Positions 8,617 through 17,249 of a stretch of 64,000 bases of DNA are shown here, in pieces. Source of the stretch: Nocardia rosealba (GTDB lineage: Bacteria > Actinomycetota > Actinomycetes > Mycobacteriales > Mycobacteriaceae); NCBI RefSeq assembly GCF_020216065.1, contig NZ_JAIWNA010000002.1:1211145-1275144 (forward strand), given 5' to 3'. How positions within the stretch are numbered: the stretch's first letter is position 1; every line of letters starts with the position of its first letter. Both the position numbers and the translations under genes were made by a program. The notes beneath the pieces were generated by a model. It did not search any database. It worked only from the letters and a program-made list of their open reading frames with translations, and was not told the DNA's origin.

Positions 8617-11499
8617 GTGACCGAATCGGCGTCGCCGAGCAGCGGTACGGCCTTTGTCGGTCGCGGCGCGGAGGTCGCGCGGCTCGAGGCCGTGTGGGCG
8701 GCGGTCGAGAGTGATCGGCGGCAGGTCGTCTTCGTCGGCGGCGAGCCGGGCGTCGGCAAGACCCGGTTGGTGAGTGAGGCGGCCACCGCGTTGCGCGCGC
8801 AGGGCGCCACCGTGCTGTGGGGCGCGTGCCGCGAAGACCTCGACATCCCGTACCGGCCCTTCGTCGCGATTCTCGAGCAGGCGATCGAGCAGGCCCCGCC
8901 GGAAGCCCTTCGCGCTATCGCGCCCACCGCGGCCGCCCCGCTGCTGCGACTCACCACGAGCGTGTCGCGGTATTGGCCGTCGGCGCAACCGAATCCGCGT
9001 GACCGGGACTCGCGACCCGCCCTCTTCGACGCCCTCATGCGGGTCTTGCTGGCGGCCGCCGAGCGCTGCCCGCTGGTGCTCGTCCTCGAGGATCTGCACT
9101 GGGCATCGGAACCGACGTTGGCGATGCTGTCTCATCTGGTCGAGTCCACTGCCGGTGAGCGGTTGCTCGTGCTGGCGACCTTGCGGACGACCGCACCGGA
9201 CCGTACGGACGCGGTGAGCTTCGCCCTCGCCGATCTGCATCGTCTCGACGGTGTCGCCCGGATCGACCTCGCCGGGCTCAGCACCGAGGAGGTGGCCGAG
9301 TACCTCGTCCGGGCGGCCGGGGTGTCGCGGGGCTCGGCGCTCTCGGCCGCGCCGGTACTGCGCGACCACACCGGCGGGAATCCGTTCTTCCTCCAGGAGT
9401 ACTGGCACGACCTGGCGACCCGCGGCGGCTTGACCGCGGTACGTTCCGCTGTCGCCGCACCGCGATCGGTCCAGGATGCGCTGGCCCGCCGACTGGCGGC
9501 CTTCGATGTGGACCACGCGCGGGTGATCGAACTGGCGGCGGTCGCCGGTGATGTCGTCGATCCCGAGATCCTGACCGAGGGACTCGACTCGAACCAGGTC
9601 CTCGCGGGAATCGACTTCGGTGTGCGTGCCGGACTTCTCGTCGCGGGGACCGCCGACGGCGAGTATCGCTTCGCGCACGCCCTCGCTCGCCAGGCCGTGC
9701 TCGACCGGATGTCGGCGGGCGATCTGGCGGCCGCGCATGCCCGGGTCGCGCTCGCCCTCGACCAGCGCGACCCCACCCGGGTCGCCGCGCTGGCTCATCA
9801 CTATTTCCGGGCCCGTGCCCTCGGATACGCGGACAAGGCGGTGCACTACCTGGTGCTCGCGGCCCGCCAGGCCGAGCGTGGCATCGCCCATCGCGAGGCG
9901 GCGTCGCTGTACGAGCGCGCCGCGCAGGCGCATGCCGCGCACGGCCCGACCAGGGTCGAGCTTCTCTCGGCGGCGGCGCGCTGTCACCTGCACGGTGGCG
10001 ACTTCGACACCGCCCGTCGGCTCTACGAGGAGCTGGCCACGGACGGGGATCCGCGCGTCCGGCTGGCCGCCGCGATCGGGCACGAGAACGCGTCGTGGCG
10101 GCCCTCCGCGAGTGGTCAGCGCTCGCTGGCATTGCTGAGCGAAGCTCTGGGCGCCGCCGCCTTGAACCCTGACGACCCGCTGTCGGTGCGGGCTCGCGCG
10201 AGCATGGGGCGTGCCGCGTCGTTCACCGGCGACTCCCGGCAGGCTCGCCGGATCGGTGAGGATGCGTTGGCGCGGGCCAGGGTCATCGGTGATCCGGAGC
10301 TGCTCGCGCACGCCCTGTGCACGACGCTGTGGCAGGGTATGCGCCCGGACCTGGCACCCGAACTGCTGGCACGGGCGATCGAGCTCAACGACATCGGGGC
10401 GCGCCTCGGTGACGACGACTACCGGGGACCCGCCGCTTTCCACCGCGCGGTGTTCGCCTACCTGCTCGGCGACGCGGTGGCGTGGAGCAGCGCCCAGCGC
10501 GATCTGACCGAGTTGGCGTTGGCTCGGGGTCAGCCGTTCTTCCGGTATGTCGCCGGATGTTCGCGGTGCGCGCACCGGTTCGCCGTCGGCGACTTCGCGG
10601 GCACCGAGCGGATCATCGATTGGCTCGACGACCAGTTCGCCCAGGAGTTCGGCGGCGCCACCGAGGGCTCATGGGGTGTGCAGCAGTTCATGCTCCGGCG
10701 GGTCACCGGTGGGCTGGAGCAGGTTCGTCCGCTCGTGTCCGGCGATGAGAGCTTCGACGACCACTGGTTGCCGGGACTCTTGGCGTTGTACACGGAACTG
10801 GAGATGTGGCAGCCTGCCGCGCGCCTGCTGACTCACCTCTGCGAACGACTCGCCGATCACCGTTTCGGCGCCCAATGGGCGGGCGTGCTGGCTTTCGCCA
10901 CCGAGGCGGCGGTCCGGCTCGACGACACCGAGGTGGCGGCGACCCTGCGCCCGTTGATGGCCGAGTACGCCGGCGCCAATCTGATGGCCGGTGCGAGCGT
11001 GGCGGTATTCGGCAGTGCGGATCGCTATCTCGCCGAACTGGACTCGGTGCTCGGTGCAGGCGGTGCGGACATGCACTTCGAGCGCGCTCTCGCGATGGAC
11101 CGCCGGATGGGAGCGGTGACTCACCAGGCCGAGACATTGGCGGCTTGGTATCGGCACCGGCTGCGTCGTCCCGCCGCCGTGCCCGGACCTACCGCCGCCG
11201 ACCTCGCCACCGAGGCACGCGCGCTGGCACGGCGGATCGGACACCGTCGCATTCTGCGGGATCTGGACGCGGACCCGGCGCCGCGCCGCGAGCACGTGAC
11301 GCTGCCGAACGGGCTGACCGATCGCGAGGTGGATGTGCTCCGCCTGGTCGCTGACGGACTGTCCAATCGCGAGATCGGCGAGCGGTTGTTCATCAGCGCC
11401 AACACTGCCGCCAACCATGTACGCAGCATCCTGATCAAGACGGCCGCGCCCAATCGGACCAGGGCCGCCATCTTCGCCACCGAGCACGGACTGCTCTAG
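8617..11499 (+). CDS. large ATP-binding LuxR-family regulator (LAL/MalT-like)
   Basis: A 960-aa STAND-type activator. The Walker A motif GGEPGVGKTR is at residues 41-50 and the Walker B region LVLVLEDLHW near 153. A long helical TPR-like middle follows. The LuxR HTH occupies the last 65 residues (GLTDREVDVLRLVADGLSNREIG, then TAANHVRSIL). The GTG start at 8617 follows CGAGGA. Such regulators sense a ligand through the helical repeats. It is divergent from the cupin/BBE genes, the obvious targets. Its stop overlaps the convergent DUF4242 gene by 4 bp. Confidence 0.93.
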   Translation: MTESASPSSGTAFVGRGAEVARLEAVWAAVESDRRQVVFVGGEPGVGKTRLVSEAATALRAQGATVLWGACREDLDIPYRPFVAILEQAIEQAPPEALRAIAPTAAAPLLRLTTSVSRYWPSAQPNPRDRDSRPALFDALMRVLLAAAERCPLVLVLEDLHWASEPTLAMLSHLVESTAGERLLVLATLRTTAPDRTDAVSFALADLHRLDGVARIDLAGLSTEEVAEYLVRAAGVSRGSALSAAPVLRDHTGGNPFFLQEYWHDLATRGGLTAVRSAVAAPRSVQDALARRLAAFDVDHARVIELAAVAGDVVDPEILTEGLDSNQVLAGIDFGVRAGLLVAGTADGEYRFAHALARQAVLDRMSAGDLAAAHARVALALDQRDPTRVAALAHHYFRARALGYADKAVHYLVLAARQAERGIAHREAASLYERAAQAHAAHGPTRVELLSAAARCHLHGGDFDTARRLYEELATDGDPRVRLAAAIGHENASWRPSASGQRSLALLSEALGAAALNPDDPLSVRARASMGRAASFTGDSRQARRIGEDALARARVIGDPELLAHALCTTLWQGMRPDLAPELLARAIELNDIGARLGDDDYRGPAAFHRAVFAYLLGDAVAWSSAQRDLTELALARGQPFFRYVAGCSRCAHRFAVGDFAGTERIIDWLDDQFAQEFGGATEGSWGVQQFMLRRVTGGLEQVRPLVSGDESFDDHWLPGLLALYTELEMWQPAARLLTHLCERLADHRFGAQWAGVLAFATEAAVRLDDTEVAATLRPLMAEYAGANLMAGASVAVFGSADRYLAELDSVLGAGGADMHFERALAMDRRMGAVTHQAETLAAWYRHRLRRPAAVPGPTAADLATEARALARRIGHRRILRDLDADPAPRREHVTLPNGLTDREVDVLRLVADGLSNREIGERLFISANTAANHVRSILIKTAAPNRTRAAIFATEHGLL

Positions 11500-11792
11500 C
11501 CGGAGGCGGTCCCGTCTGCGGTGGACAGCGGAGCGAAGGCTCCGTCCGGGGTGATGGTTCCGGACAGTTCCATGATGGCGTCGGCGGGGATTCCGGCCCG
11601 CACCGCGGCGGCGCGGATCGCGTCGATGTTGTCGGCCTCGTAGAGGCAGAACGTCTTGCGTTTGTCCAGCGACAGAAACGAACTGAGCCAGCGCACCCCG
11701 AACTCGTCGTTGATCCGGTTGATCTCCGCGGCGGTCTCCGGGGCCACCTCGAGCTGTTCGGCGAATTGCCGCTCCACCATGAATATCGGCAT
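11496..11792 (-). CDS. DUF4242 (SCO4226-like) small protein
   Basis: A 98-aa ferredoxin-fold protein. MPIFMVERQFAE at the N-terminus and the SLDKRKTFCLYEA segment are characteristic of DUF4242; the Streptomyces member SCO4226 binds nickel. It ends 4 bp inside the convergent LuxR gene. Proposed role in metal binding is from the family only. Confidence 0.8.
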   Translation of the reverse strand: MPIFMVERQFAEQLEVAPETAAEINRINDEFGVRWLSSFLSLDKRKTFCLYEADNIDAIRAAAVRAGIPADAIMELSGTITPDGAFAPLSTADGTASG

Positions 11793-11933
11793 CGGATGCC
11801 CCTTGGTTGTGCTCGAGCGCGGCCCACACGGTGCACCGGTCCGAACGGCGGTCCCCGGTTTTCACGGTACTCGCCGGTCGACCTTCCGCACAGCCTGCGG
11901 AGACCCACCGTCGCAGCGGACTACGCTTGGCAG

Positions 11934-12449
11934 ATGACCACGGTGGCGCAGTTGAAAGCCCTGCAAGCTGCGGTGAAACAGCGCTACCGGGACGACCGGG
12001 CCGCTGCAGTCACGCCACTGCGTGCGGCGGGTTCGTTCGCCGACCCCGGCATCACCTGCACCGTGCGGACATTCGCTGGACCAGTGCGCGCCGGGCTGCA
12101 TCCGGCGACCGGTGGTGACGGTTCGGATGCCTGCTCCGGCGACATGCTGCTCGAGGCGTTGGCCGCCTGCGCCGGGGTGACCTGCCGCAGCGTCGCCACC
12201 GCCATGGCGCTGCCCATCACCGGCGCCGAAGTGGAGGCGACCGGGTCGTTCGACGCCGCCGGCACCCTCGGTATCGACCGGACCGCCGAAGTCGGGGTAT
12301 CGCCGATCAGGGTGACGATCACCGTCACGACCTCGGCCGACGTCGACGCTGCCGCATTGGCGAAACTCGCCGAACTCACCGAGCGATACTGCGTGGTCGG
12401 CCGGAGCCTCGTGCACCCGCCGGTGATCCGGGTGGTGGCAAGCCGATGA
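11934..12449 (+). CDS. OsmC-family protein
   Basis: A 171-aa OsmC/Ohr-fold protein. The central helix LLEALAACAGVTCRS carries two cysteines in the place expected for peroxidatic cysteines of OsmC proteins, and a C-terminal ERYCVVGRSL segment has a third. Members reduce organic hydroperoxides or have unknown roles. I start at ATG 11934 (MTTVAQLK), since the frame further upstream overlaps the neighbouring promoter. It overlaps the next gene by ATGA, so the two are translationally coupled. Confidence 0.85.
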   Translation: MTTVAQLKALQAAVKQRYRDDRAAAVTPLRAAGSFADPGITCTVRTFAGPVRAGLHPATGGDGSDACSGDMLLEALAACAGVTCRSVATAMALPITGAEVEATGSFDAAGTLGIDRTAEVGVSPIRVTITVTTSADVDAAALAKLAELTERYCVVGRSLVHPPVIRVVASR

Positions 12450-13618
12450 GCTCGTCACCGGGGTCATGGGCCGATGGGACTCGGCTCTACGAGTTCGTCG
12501 AGAAGTACGCGAGCATGGGCGAGCATCGCGTCGGCACCGACGTCGACCACGACACCAATGCATTGTTCGCCGACGAGCTGACCAGCCTGGGCGCGAGCAT
12601 CGAATACCAGCGATTCACGTTCGACCGTTACGTCGCGAATACCCAGGTGACCATCGACGGAGAGCCGGTCGAGTCGGACGCGCTGTACTACCAGAGCGTC
12701 GGCGTGCTCGAGACCGACTCCCCGTATACGGCCGCCGTGCACGCGACCGAGGGCGACCGCACTTCCACCGACCTCGACGCCGCGATCACGGCTGCGGAGA
12801 ATGCGGGTGCGTCTGCCGCGGTGATCGCGACTCTCAACCCGCTGGGTCAGCTGGTGATGCCCAACCGGTATCCCACCGTCGTCGGCCGGATGCCGGTGGT
12901 CCTGGTCCCCGGCCGGGTGGCCGACGACCTCGCCTCGACATCGGTCCACCTGCGCTTCTCTGCCGAGACAGTCGCGGCCTCGAGCACGAACGTGATCGCC
13001 ACCTTCGCCGCGGACAACGCCGACGCCGCGCCCCTCCTACTCGCGACACCGCTCAGTGGCTGGTTCGGATGCGCGGCCGAACGCGCGACCGGCATCGCCG
13101 TCGCGTTCGCTCTCGCGGAGCGCTTCGCCGGACGGCACCCGGTGGTCGTCGTCGGAGCGCCCGGACACGAGATCCTGCACCACATCGGTTTGCAGCACTA
13201 CCTGCGCACCTTCGACATGGATCCCGCGCTGATCGTGCATCTGGGCGCCAATGTCGCACTGGGAGTGCGGAAAGCACCCGAGGCACCCCTCGAACTCGCA
13301 CCATCGGTGACCGACCCGCACCACCTCCCGACCGTCGGGCGTTCGCTGTTCGTCAGGATGGACGAAAGCCGTTACGGCCCGGTGGAAAAGGCCCTCGCCA
13401 CGGCCGGGCTGGCACCGATCCTCAACCCGCCGAAGTGGTTCGGCGAAGGCGAACTGTGGGCTGATGCGAGCCCCGCGCCGCTGATGTCGTTCGTCGGGAT
13501 CACTCCCGCCTTCCACACCCCGGCCGATACACCGGACAACACCACCTCACCCGAAGCGCTTACCACCGTCGCCCGCGCCGTCGGCACGGCCGTCGAAAAC
13601 TACCTCGACCAGAGCTGA
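12446..13618 (+). CDS. M28-like aminopeptidase-fold protein, metal site degenerate
   Basis: A 390-aa protein with a PA-like insert (about residues 65-170) and an M28 peptidase-like core. The core keeps the fold markers (GCAAERATGIAVAFALAE; AFHTPADT with His357) but the usual zinc ligands look replaced. The HxD motif reads TPL at 201-203, the bridging Asp is Glu212, the catalytic Glu pair is His241-Glu242, and the next Asp falls at IVHLG. It may be a non-hydrolytic M28 relative or use different ligands. It is coupled to the OsmC gene by a 4-bp overlap. No signal peptide. Confidence 0.72.
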   Translation: MSSSPGSWADGTRLYEFVEKYASMGEHRVGTDVDHDTNALFADELTSLGASIEYQRFTFDRYVANTQVTIDGEPVESDALYYQSVGVLETDSPYTAAVHATEGDRTSTDLDAAITAAENAGASAAVIATLNPLGQLVMPNRYPTVVGRMPVVLVPGRVADDLASTSVHLRFSAETVAASSTNVIATFAADNADAAPLLLATPLSGWFGCAAERATGIAVAFALAERFAGRHPVVVVGAPGHEILHHIGLQHYLRTFDMDPALIVHLGANVALGVRKAPEAPLELAPSVTDPHHLPTVGRSLFVRMDESRYGPVEKALATAGLAPILNPPKWFGEGELWADASPAPLMSFVGITPAFHTPADTPDNTTSPEALTTVARAVGTAVENYLDQS

Positions 13619-13727
13619 TCTCGACCTGATTCCGCATCAGCCCTGCAGGCCGTCGTCGTGGGTCCGCACATCCGGCAAGCCTGGTACTCCCGACGCCGGC
13701 TCGTGACGGGTGTTCTCCGACGCCGAG

Positions 13728-14609
13728 TCAGCCGGTGGTCGGCGGATGGGGGCCGACTCGGCCGACGGCGTGCAGGAGCTGGGCGTTCGCCACGTCGATC
13801 GGGGTGTCCGCGGGGATCACCAGCAGGGTGAGGTGGACGCCGTTCGCGCCGGCGAGGTGCATGGTGTCGGGAAGCTGGCCGATGTCGGGGGCCCGCAGTT
13901 CGACACCGTCGGGGCGGTCGATGCGGCGCTGGTTGCGGCTGGTCACGTTCCAGTCGAAGCTGATTCGCGCCGTCCGGCCCAGGCGGGGCGTGAGGGCGCT
14001 GATCAGATCGTGGAGTTCGGCGGTGAGGTTCTCCGTCCTCGGCCACCACGCGCCGTCGAACAGCTCGGCATGACTTTCGGTGCCGCGCAACAGGAGTCGC
14101 GGCGTCCGGGTCGGTTCTCCGAACGGTTGCCGATCGCTGTCCGCAGTGTCTGTCGCCTGGGGATCGAGGGCGGGGGGCGGGCTGTCCTCGGGGTCGGCTT
14201 CGGCCGCGGCCATCAGGGATTCGTGGGCGATTCGGGCGTCGGTGCCGGAGGGGATCACCTGCAGCACCATCATGGCCGCGTCGCGCCCGAACACGTACAT
14301 CGTGTTCCACAGCTCGAAGTGATAGGCATCGAGCCGGACGGTCTCCCCCGCGACGGTGATCCGAGAGGGTGCGGACGCCCAGCACGAGGGGTCGTACACC
14401 ACGCGCCAGACCGGGCCCAGCCGTACCCCGAGCACGGCGAGCAAGTCGGGCAGTTCGGCCGACAGGTCGTCCGAGCGCGGCCACCAGGCACCGTCGATGT
14501 AATGGCCGGCCGCAGAACGCGCCCGTATCCGCAGTCGCGGCGTATAGAGCGGGGGAACCTCGTGGCGGGCGGGTGCCGCGTCGGGATGACGGCTTTCGCG
14601 AAGGCGCAT
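13728..14609 (-). CDS. two-domain DUF5994 protein
   Basis: A 293-aa protein of unknown function with two copies of the same domain, about residues 20-130 and 165-280. Each has a PRLxLR strand, an DGAWWPR motif, a (D/E)L(S/T)AELxDL helix and an LxVIPxxT strand near its end, which is the DUF5994 pattern. It is divergent from the TetR gene at 14756, with GTAGAC/GTCTAC half-sites in the spacer. A single-domain copy lies at 15433-15810. No enzymatic motif seen. Confidence 0.8.
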   Translation of the reverse strand: MRLRESRHPDAAPARHEVPPLYTPRLRIRARSAAGHYIDGAWWPRSDDLSAELPDLLAVLGVRLGPVWRVVYDPSCWASAPSRITVAGETVRLDAYHFELWNTMYVFGRDAAMMVLQVIPSGTDARIAHESLMAAAEADPEDSPPPALDPQATDTADSDRQPFGEPTRTPRLLLRGTESHAELFDGAWWPRTENLTAELHDLISALTPRLGRTARISFDWNVTSRNQRRIDRPDGVELRAPDIGQLPDTMHLAGANGVHLTLLVIPADTPIDVANAQLLHAVGRVGPHPPTTG

Positions 14610-14675
14610 GACGATCGGTCCTTTCGGCCGGGATCCGAGGAATCGGTATCAGCTCCGGGGACCTGTACATCCTCC

Positions 14676-14722
14676 AGTAGACGCCTTGGGCAGCTTGCTT
14701 GTCAACGCTGTAGGTCTACACT
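14676..14722. promoter_or_regulatory. candidate TetR operator and promoter
   Basis: The spacer has GTAGAC (about 14677-14682) and the palindrome TGTAGGTCTACA (14709-14720) overlapping a plausible promoter, TTGCTT (14695) with 16-bp spacing to TACACT (14717). The same GTAGAC/GTCTAC elements recur at 15882-15896. Autoregulation by the TetR gene at 14756 is inferred. Confidence 0.5.
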
Positions 14723-14755
14723 GGCAACGAAACTGGATCAGACGGAGGTGCCCTC

Positions 14756-15448
14756 GTGGCCGAGGATTCGACAGATGGCGCCCGCCGTCCCGCCAACGCG
14801 GTGACCAGGGAGTCTGTGCTCACCGCGGCGCTCATGATCGTCGATCGCGACGGCGTCGACGCACTGTCGATGCGGCGGCTGGCCGAAGCGGTCGGCCGGG
14901 ACCCGATGGTGATCTACCGTCACCTGCCCAACAAGGCCGCCGTGCTCGACGGCGTGGCCGAGATGGTGTTCGAACAGCTGGTGGTCGATGCCGGCGACCC
15001 GGACTGGGCGGCACAGCTGCGCGCGGTGGCGCGCTCCTTCCGCGCGTTGTCGCTGGCCCACCCGAATGTCGTCCCGCTGCTGGTGACCCGGCCGCTGTCG
15101 ACCCCGCTCGGCATGCGCCCGATCGCGGTGGTCCGGCCGCTCGAGAACATCCTGCGACTGCTCACCAATGCCGGGTTCTCCGGCGCCGACGCGCTGCACG
15201 TCTACCGCGCGCTGTTCGGATTCCTCTACGGTCACGTACTCAACGAGCTCCAAGAGGTGATCGAGCGGCCGGAGGAATCGGACGAGGTCCTGCGGCTCGG
15301 CTTGCATCGGCTGCCGATCACCGAGTTCCCCCTGGTGCGTGAGCTCGCACCGATATTGGCCGCCTACGACGGCGCGGCCGAACTCGAGCGAGGCCTGGAC
15401 ATCCTCCTCACCGGCCTCACCGCGACCCTGAGTCACCTCTCGGGCTGA
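14756..15448 (+). CDS. TetR/AcrR family regulator
   Basis: A 230-aa repressor. The N-terminal HTH reads LTAALMIVDRDGVDALSMRRLAEAVG then MVIYRHLPNKAAVLDG, residues about 22-70. The C-terminus is of the TetR_C class (DALHVYRALFGFLYGHVLNE). GTG 14756 follows GGAGGTGCCCTC. Flanking DUF5994 genes on the opposite strand and the desaturase downstream share its likely operator sequence, so I infer control of membrane-lipid genes. The stop overlaps the convergent DUF5994 gene by 16 bp. Confidence 0.9.
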   Translation: MAEDSTDGARRPANAVTRESVLTAALMIVDRDGVDALSMRRLAEAVGRDPMVIYRHLPNKAAVLDGVAEMVFEQLVVDAGDPDWAAQLRAVARSFRALSLAHPNVVPLLVTRPLSTPLGMRPIAVVRPLENILRLLTNAGFSGADALHVYRALFGFLYGHVLNELQEVIERPEESDEVLRLGLHRLPITEFPLVRELAPILAAYDGAAELERGLDILLTGLTATLSHLSG

Positions 15449-15810
15449 TCACTGTCGGGTTCGGCCCCACCCTCGGACTCCCAGCGTTGCTCGGCGGACT
15501 CGCCGTCGATGTCGGCCGGGACCACCCGCAGGTGTAACCAGTGGCCGTCGACGCCGAGCACATCGACCGTGTGCGGTCGCATGTAGTGGTAGCCGTCCAA
15601 GCGCACTCGATGACCTCGATGATCGAAAGTCCGTGCGGCAGCGGGCCATTCGTCGATGTTGTAGCTGAGTCGATGCACCGGGCCGCGCCGGGGCTCGAGC
15701 CGCGCCAGCAGATCGGGCAGCTCGGCGGTCAGATCCGAGCCGTGCGGCCACCAGGTCGTCGAGGCATCCGAATGCGGTCCGGGAACACGTCCGGCCGATG
15801 TTCGCGTCAT
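15433..15810 (-). CDS. single-domain DUF5994 protein
   Basis: A 125-aa single-domain paralogue of the protein at 13728-14609. It shares WWPxxxDLTAELPDLLARLEPRRGPVHRLSYN and the LRVVPADID end strand. The conserved DGAWWPR motif is altered to STTWWPH. It is divergent from the desaturase gene, with the perfect operator-like repeat 15882-15896 between them. Its 3' end overlaps the TetR stop. Function unknown. Confidence 0.72.
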   Translation of the reverse strand: MTRTSAGRVPGPHSDASTTWWPHGSDLTAELPDLLARLEPRRGPVHRLSYNIDEWPAAARTFDHRGHRVRLDGYHYMRPHTVDVLGVDGHWLHLRVVPADIDGESAEQRWESEGGAEPDSDQPER

Positions 15811-15881
15811 GATCCGGCGCTCCTGTCCCGGCTCCCGCCGACTCCGTCACACAGCGGTCACCGTGTGCGTCTATACCGTTA

Positions 15882-15896
15882 GTCTACGCTGTAGAC
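15882..15896. promoter_or_regulatory. perfect operator-like inverted repeat before desaturase
   Basis: GTCTAC-GCT-GTAGAC is a perfect 6+3+6 palindrome, followed by a further half-site GCTGTAGAT (15901-15909) and a TAGAAT -10 element (15915-15920). It shares hexamers and ACGCTGTAG with the TetR promoter at 14706-14714, so the same repressor probably binds both. Confidence 0.6.
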
Positions 15897-15944
15897 GTCT
15901 GCTGTAGATGGACGTAGAATCAGCGGTACGACCAGTGAGGAATC

Positions 15945-17249
15945 ATGGCCATCACCGAAGTCGCGGTCTACGCGCACCTGAGCAGAGCCGATGTCGAAGC
16001 CCTCGGCGAGGAACTCGACACGATCCGGCGCGACATCGAGGAGCGGCGCGGCACCCCCGACGCCGACTACATCCGGCGCACGATCGCCTTCCAGCGAATC
16101 CTCGACGCGAGTGCGCGACTGCTCCTGGCGGGCACCGGCTCACGACTGGGTTGGCTCGTCGGCACCTCGGCGCTGGCCGCGGCCAAGAGCATCGAGAACA
16201 TGGAGATCGGCCACAATGTGTCGCACGGCCAATGGGATTGGATGAACGATCCCGAGATCCATTCCCGCACCTGGGAATGGGACATGGCCGGGGTGTCGTC
16301 ACAATGGCGCTACTCGCACAACTACCGCCATCACATGTTCACCAATGTGGTCGGGATGGACGACGACGTCGGATTCGGCGTCATCCGGGTGACCAGAGAC
16401 CAGCAGTGGCGACCACGCCTGCTCCTGCAACCGCTGCAGAATTTGCTCCTGGCAGCCACTTTCGAATGGGGCATCGCCCTGCACGGGCTGTATTCCGAAC
16501 GCGACCGCTCCGCGACCGCCACCGAGAAGACCGCGCACACCCGGGCGCTGGTCCGCAAGATCGGCAGGCAGACGGCCAAGGACTACGTGTTCTTCCCGAT
16601 CTTGAGCGGACGACGCTGGCGCCGCACCCTGACCGCGAGCATCGCCGCCAACGCGCTGCGCAATCTCTGGGCCTACGTCGTGATCTTCTGCGGCCACTTC
16701 CCCGACGGCGCCGAGAAATTCACCCCGGAAGCGATCGAGCACGAGACGCACGGCGAGTGGTACCTGCGCCAGATGCTCGGCTCCGCCAACTTCGACGCCG
16801 GCCCGATCCTGGCCTTCCTCAGCGGCCATCTCTCCCACCAGATCGAGCACCACCTTTTCCCCGACCTGCCGAGCAACCGCTACGCCGAGATAGCAACTCG
16901 GGTCCGCGCACTCTGCGACAAATACGACCTGCCCTACACCACCGGCCCGCTGCCCCGGCAGTACCTGCTCACCCTGCGCACGATCAACAAACTGGCCCTC
17001 CCCGACACCTTCCTGCTGGCAACCACCGACGACGCACCCGAAACCGCATCCGAACGCAAGTTCGCCACCGCGGTCCCCGCCGAGCCGGGAACCATCCGGC
17101 GCGGGCTACGCACCGCACTACGCGCGGGAGCCCGGTCCGGTGATCACCGGGGCAATTTCAGCACTCGGCGGGCGATGATATCGAGCTGGATCTCGATGGT
17201 GCCGCCACCGAAGAGGATGGCGGGCAGGCCGAGGAAGTCGAAGGTGTAG
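15945..17249 (+). CDS. membrane fatty-acid/acyl-CoA desaturase (DesA3-like)
   Basis: A 434-aa integral-membrane di-iron desaturase. All three histidine boxes are present: HNVSH (90-94), HNYRHH (125-130) and HQIEHH (298-303). Hydrophobic spans flank them. It introduces double bonds into acyl chains and needs a ferredoxin/flavoprotein electron supply, not encoded here. The reading frame continues 106 bp into the 3' end of the convergent acyl-CoA dehydrogenase gene, giving a basic tail (RMAGRPRKSKV) that may be accidental read-on. Likely repressed by the TetR at 14756. Confidence 0.92.
   Translation: MAITEVAVYAHLSRADVEALGEELDTIRRDIEERRGTPDADYIRRTIAFQRILDASARLLLAGTGSRLGWLVGTSALAAAKSIENMEIGHNVSHGQWDWMNDPEIHSRTWEWDMAGVSSQWRYSHNYRHHMFTNVVGMDDDVGFGVIRVTRDQQWRPRLLLQPLQNLLLAATFEWGIALHGLYSERDRSATATEKTAHTRALVRKIGRQTAKDYVFFPILSGRRWRRTLTASIAANALRNLWAYVVIFCGHFPDGAEKFTPEAIEHETHGEWYLRQMLGSANFDAGPILAFLSGHLSHQIEHHLFPDLPSNRYAEIATRVRALCDKYDLPYTTGPLPRQYLLTLRTINKLALPDTFLLATTDDAPETASERKFATAVPAEPGTIRRGLRTALRAGARSGDHRGNFSTRRAMISSWISMVPPPKRMAGRPRKSKV

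Noticed and set aside
8506..10575. 689-aa antisense open frame opposite the LuxR gene
   Set aside because: It is a GC-rich shadow of a clear LuxR ATPase, without recognisable domains or a ribosome site.
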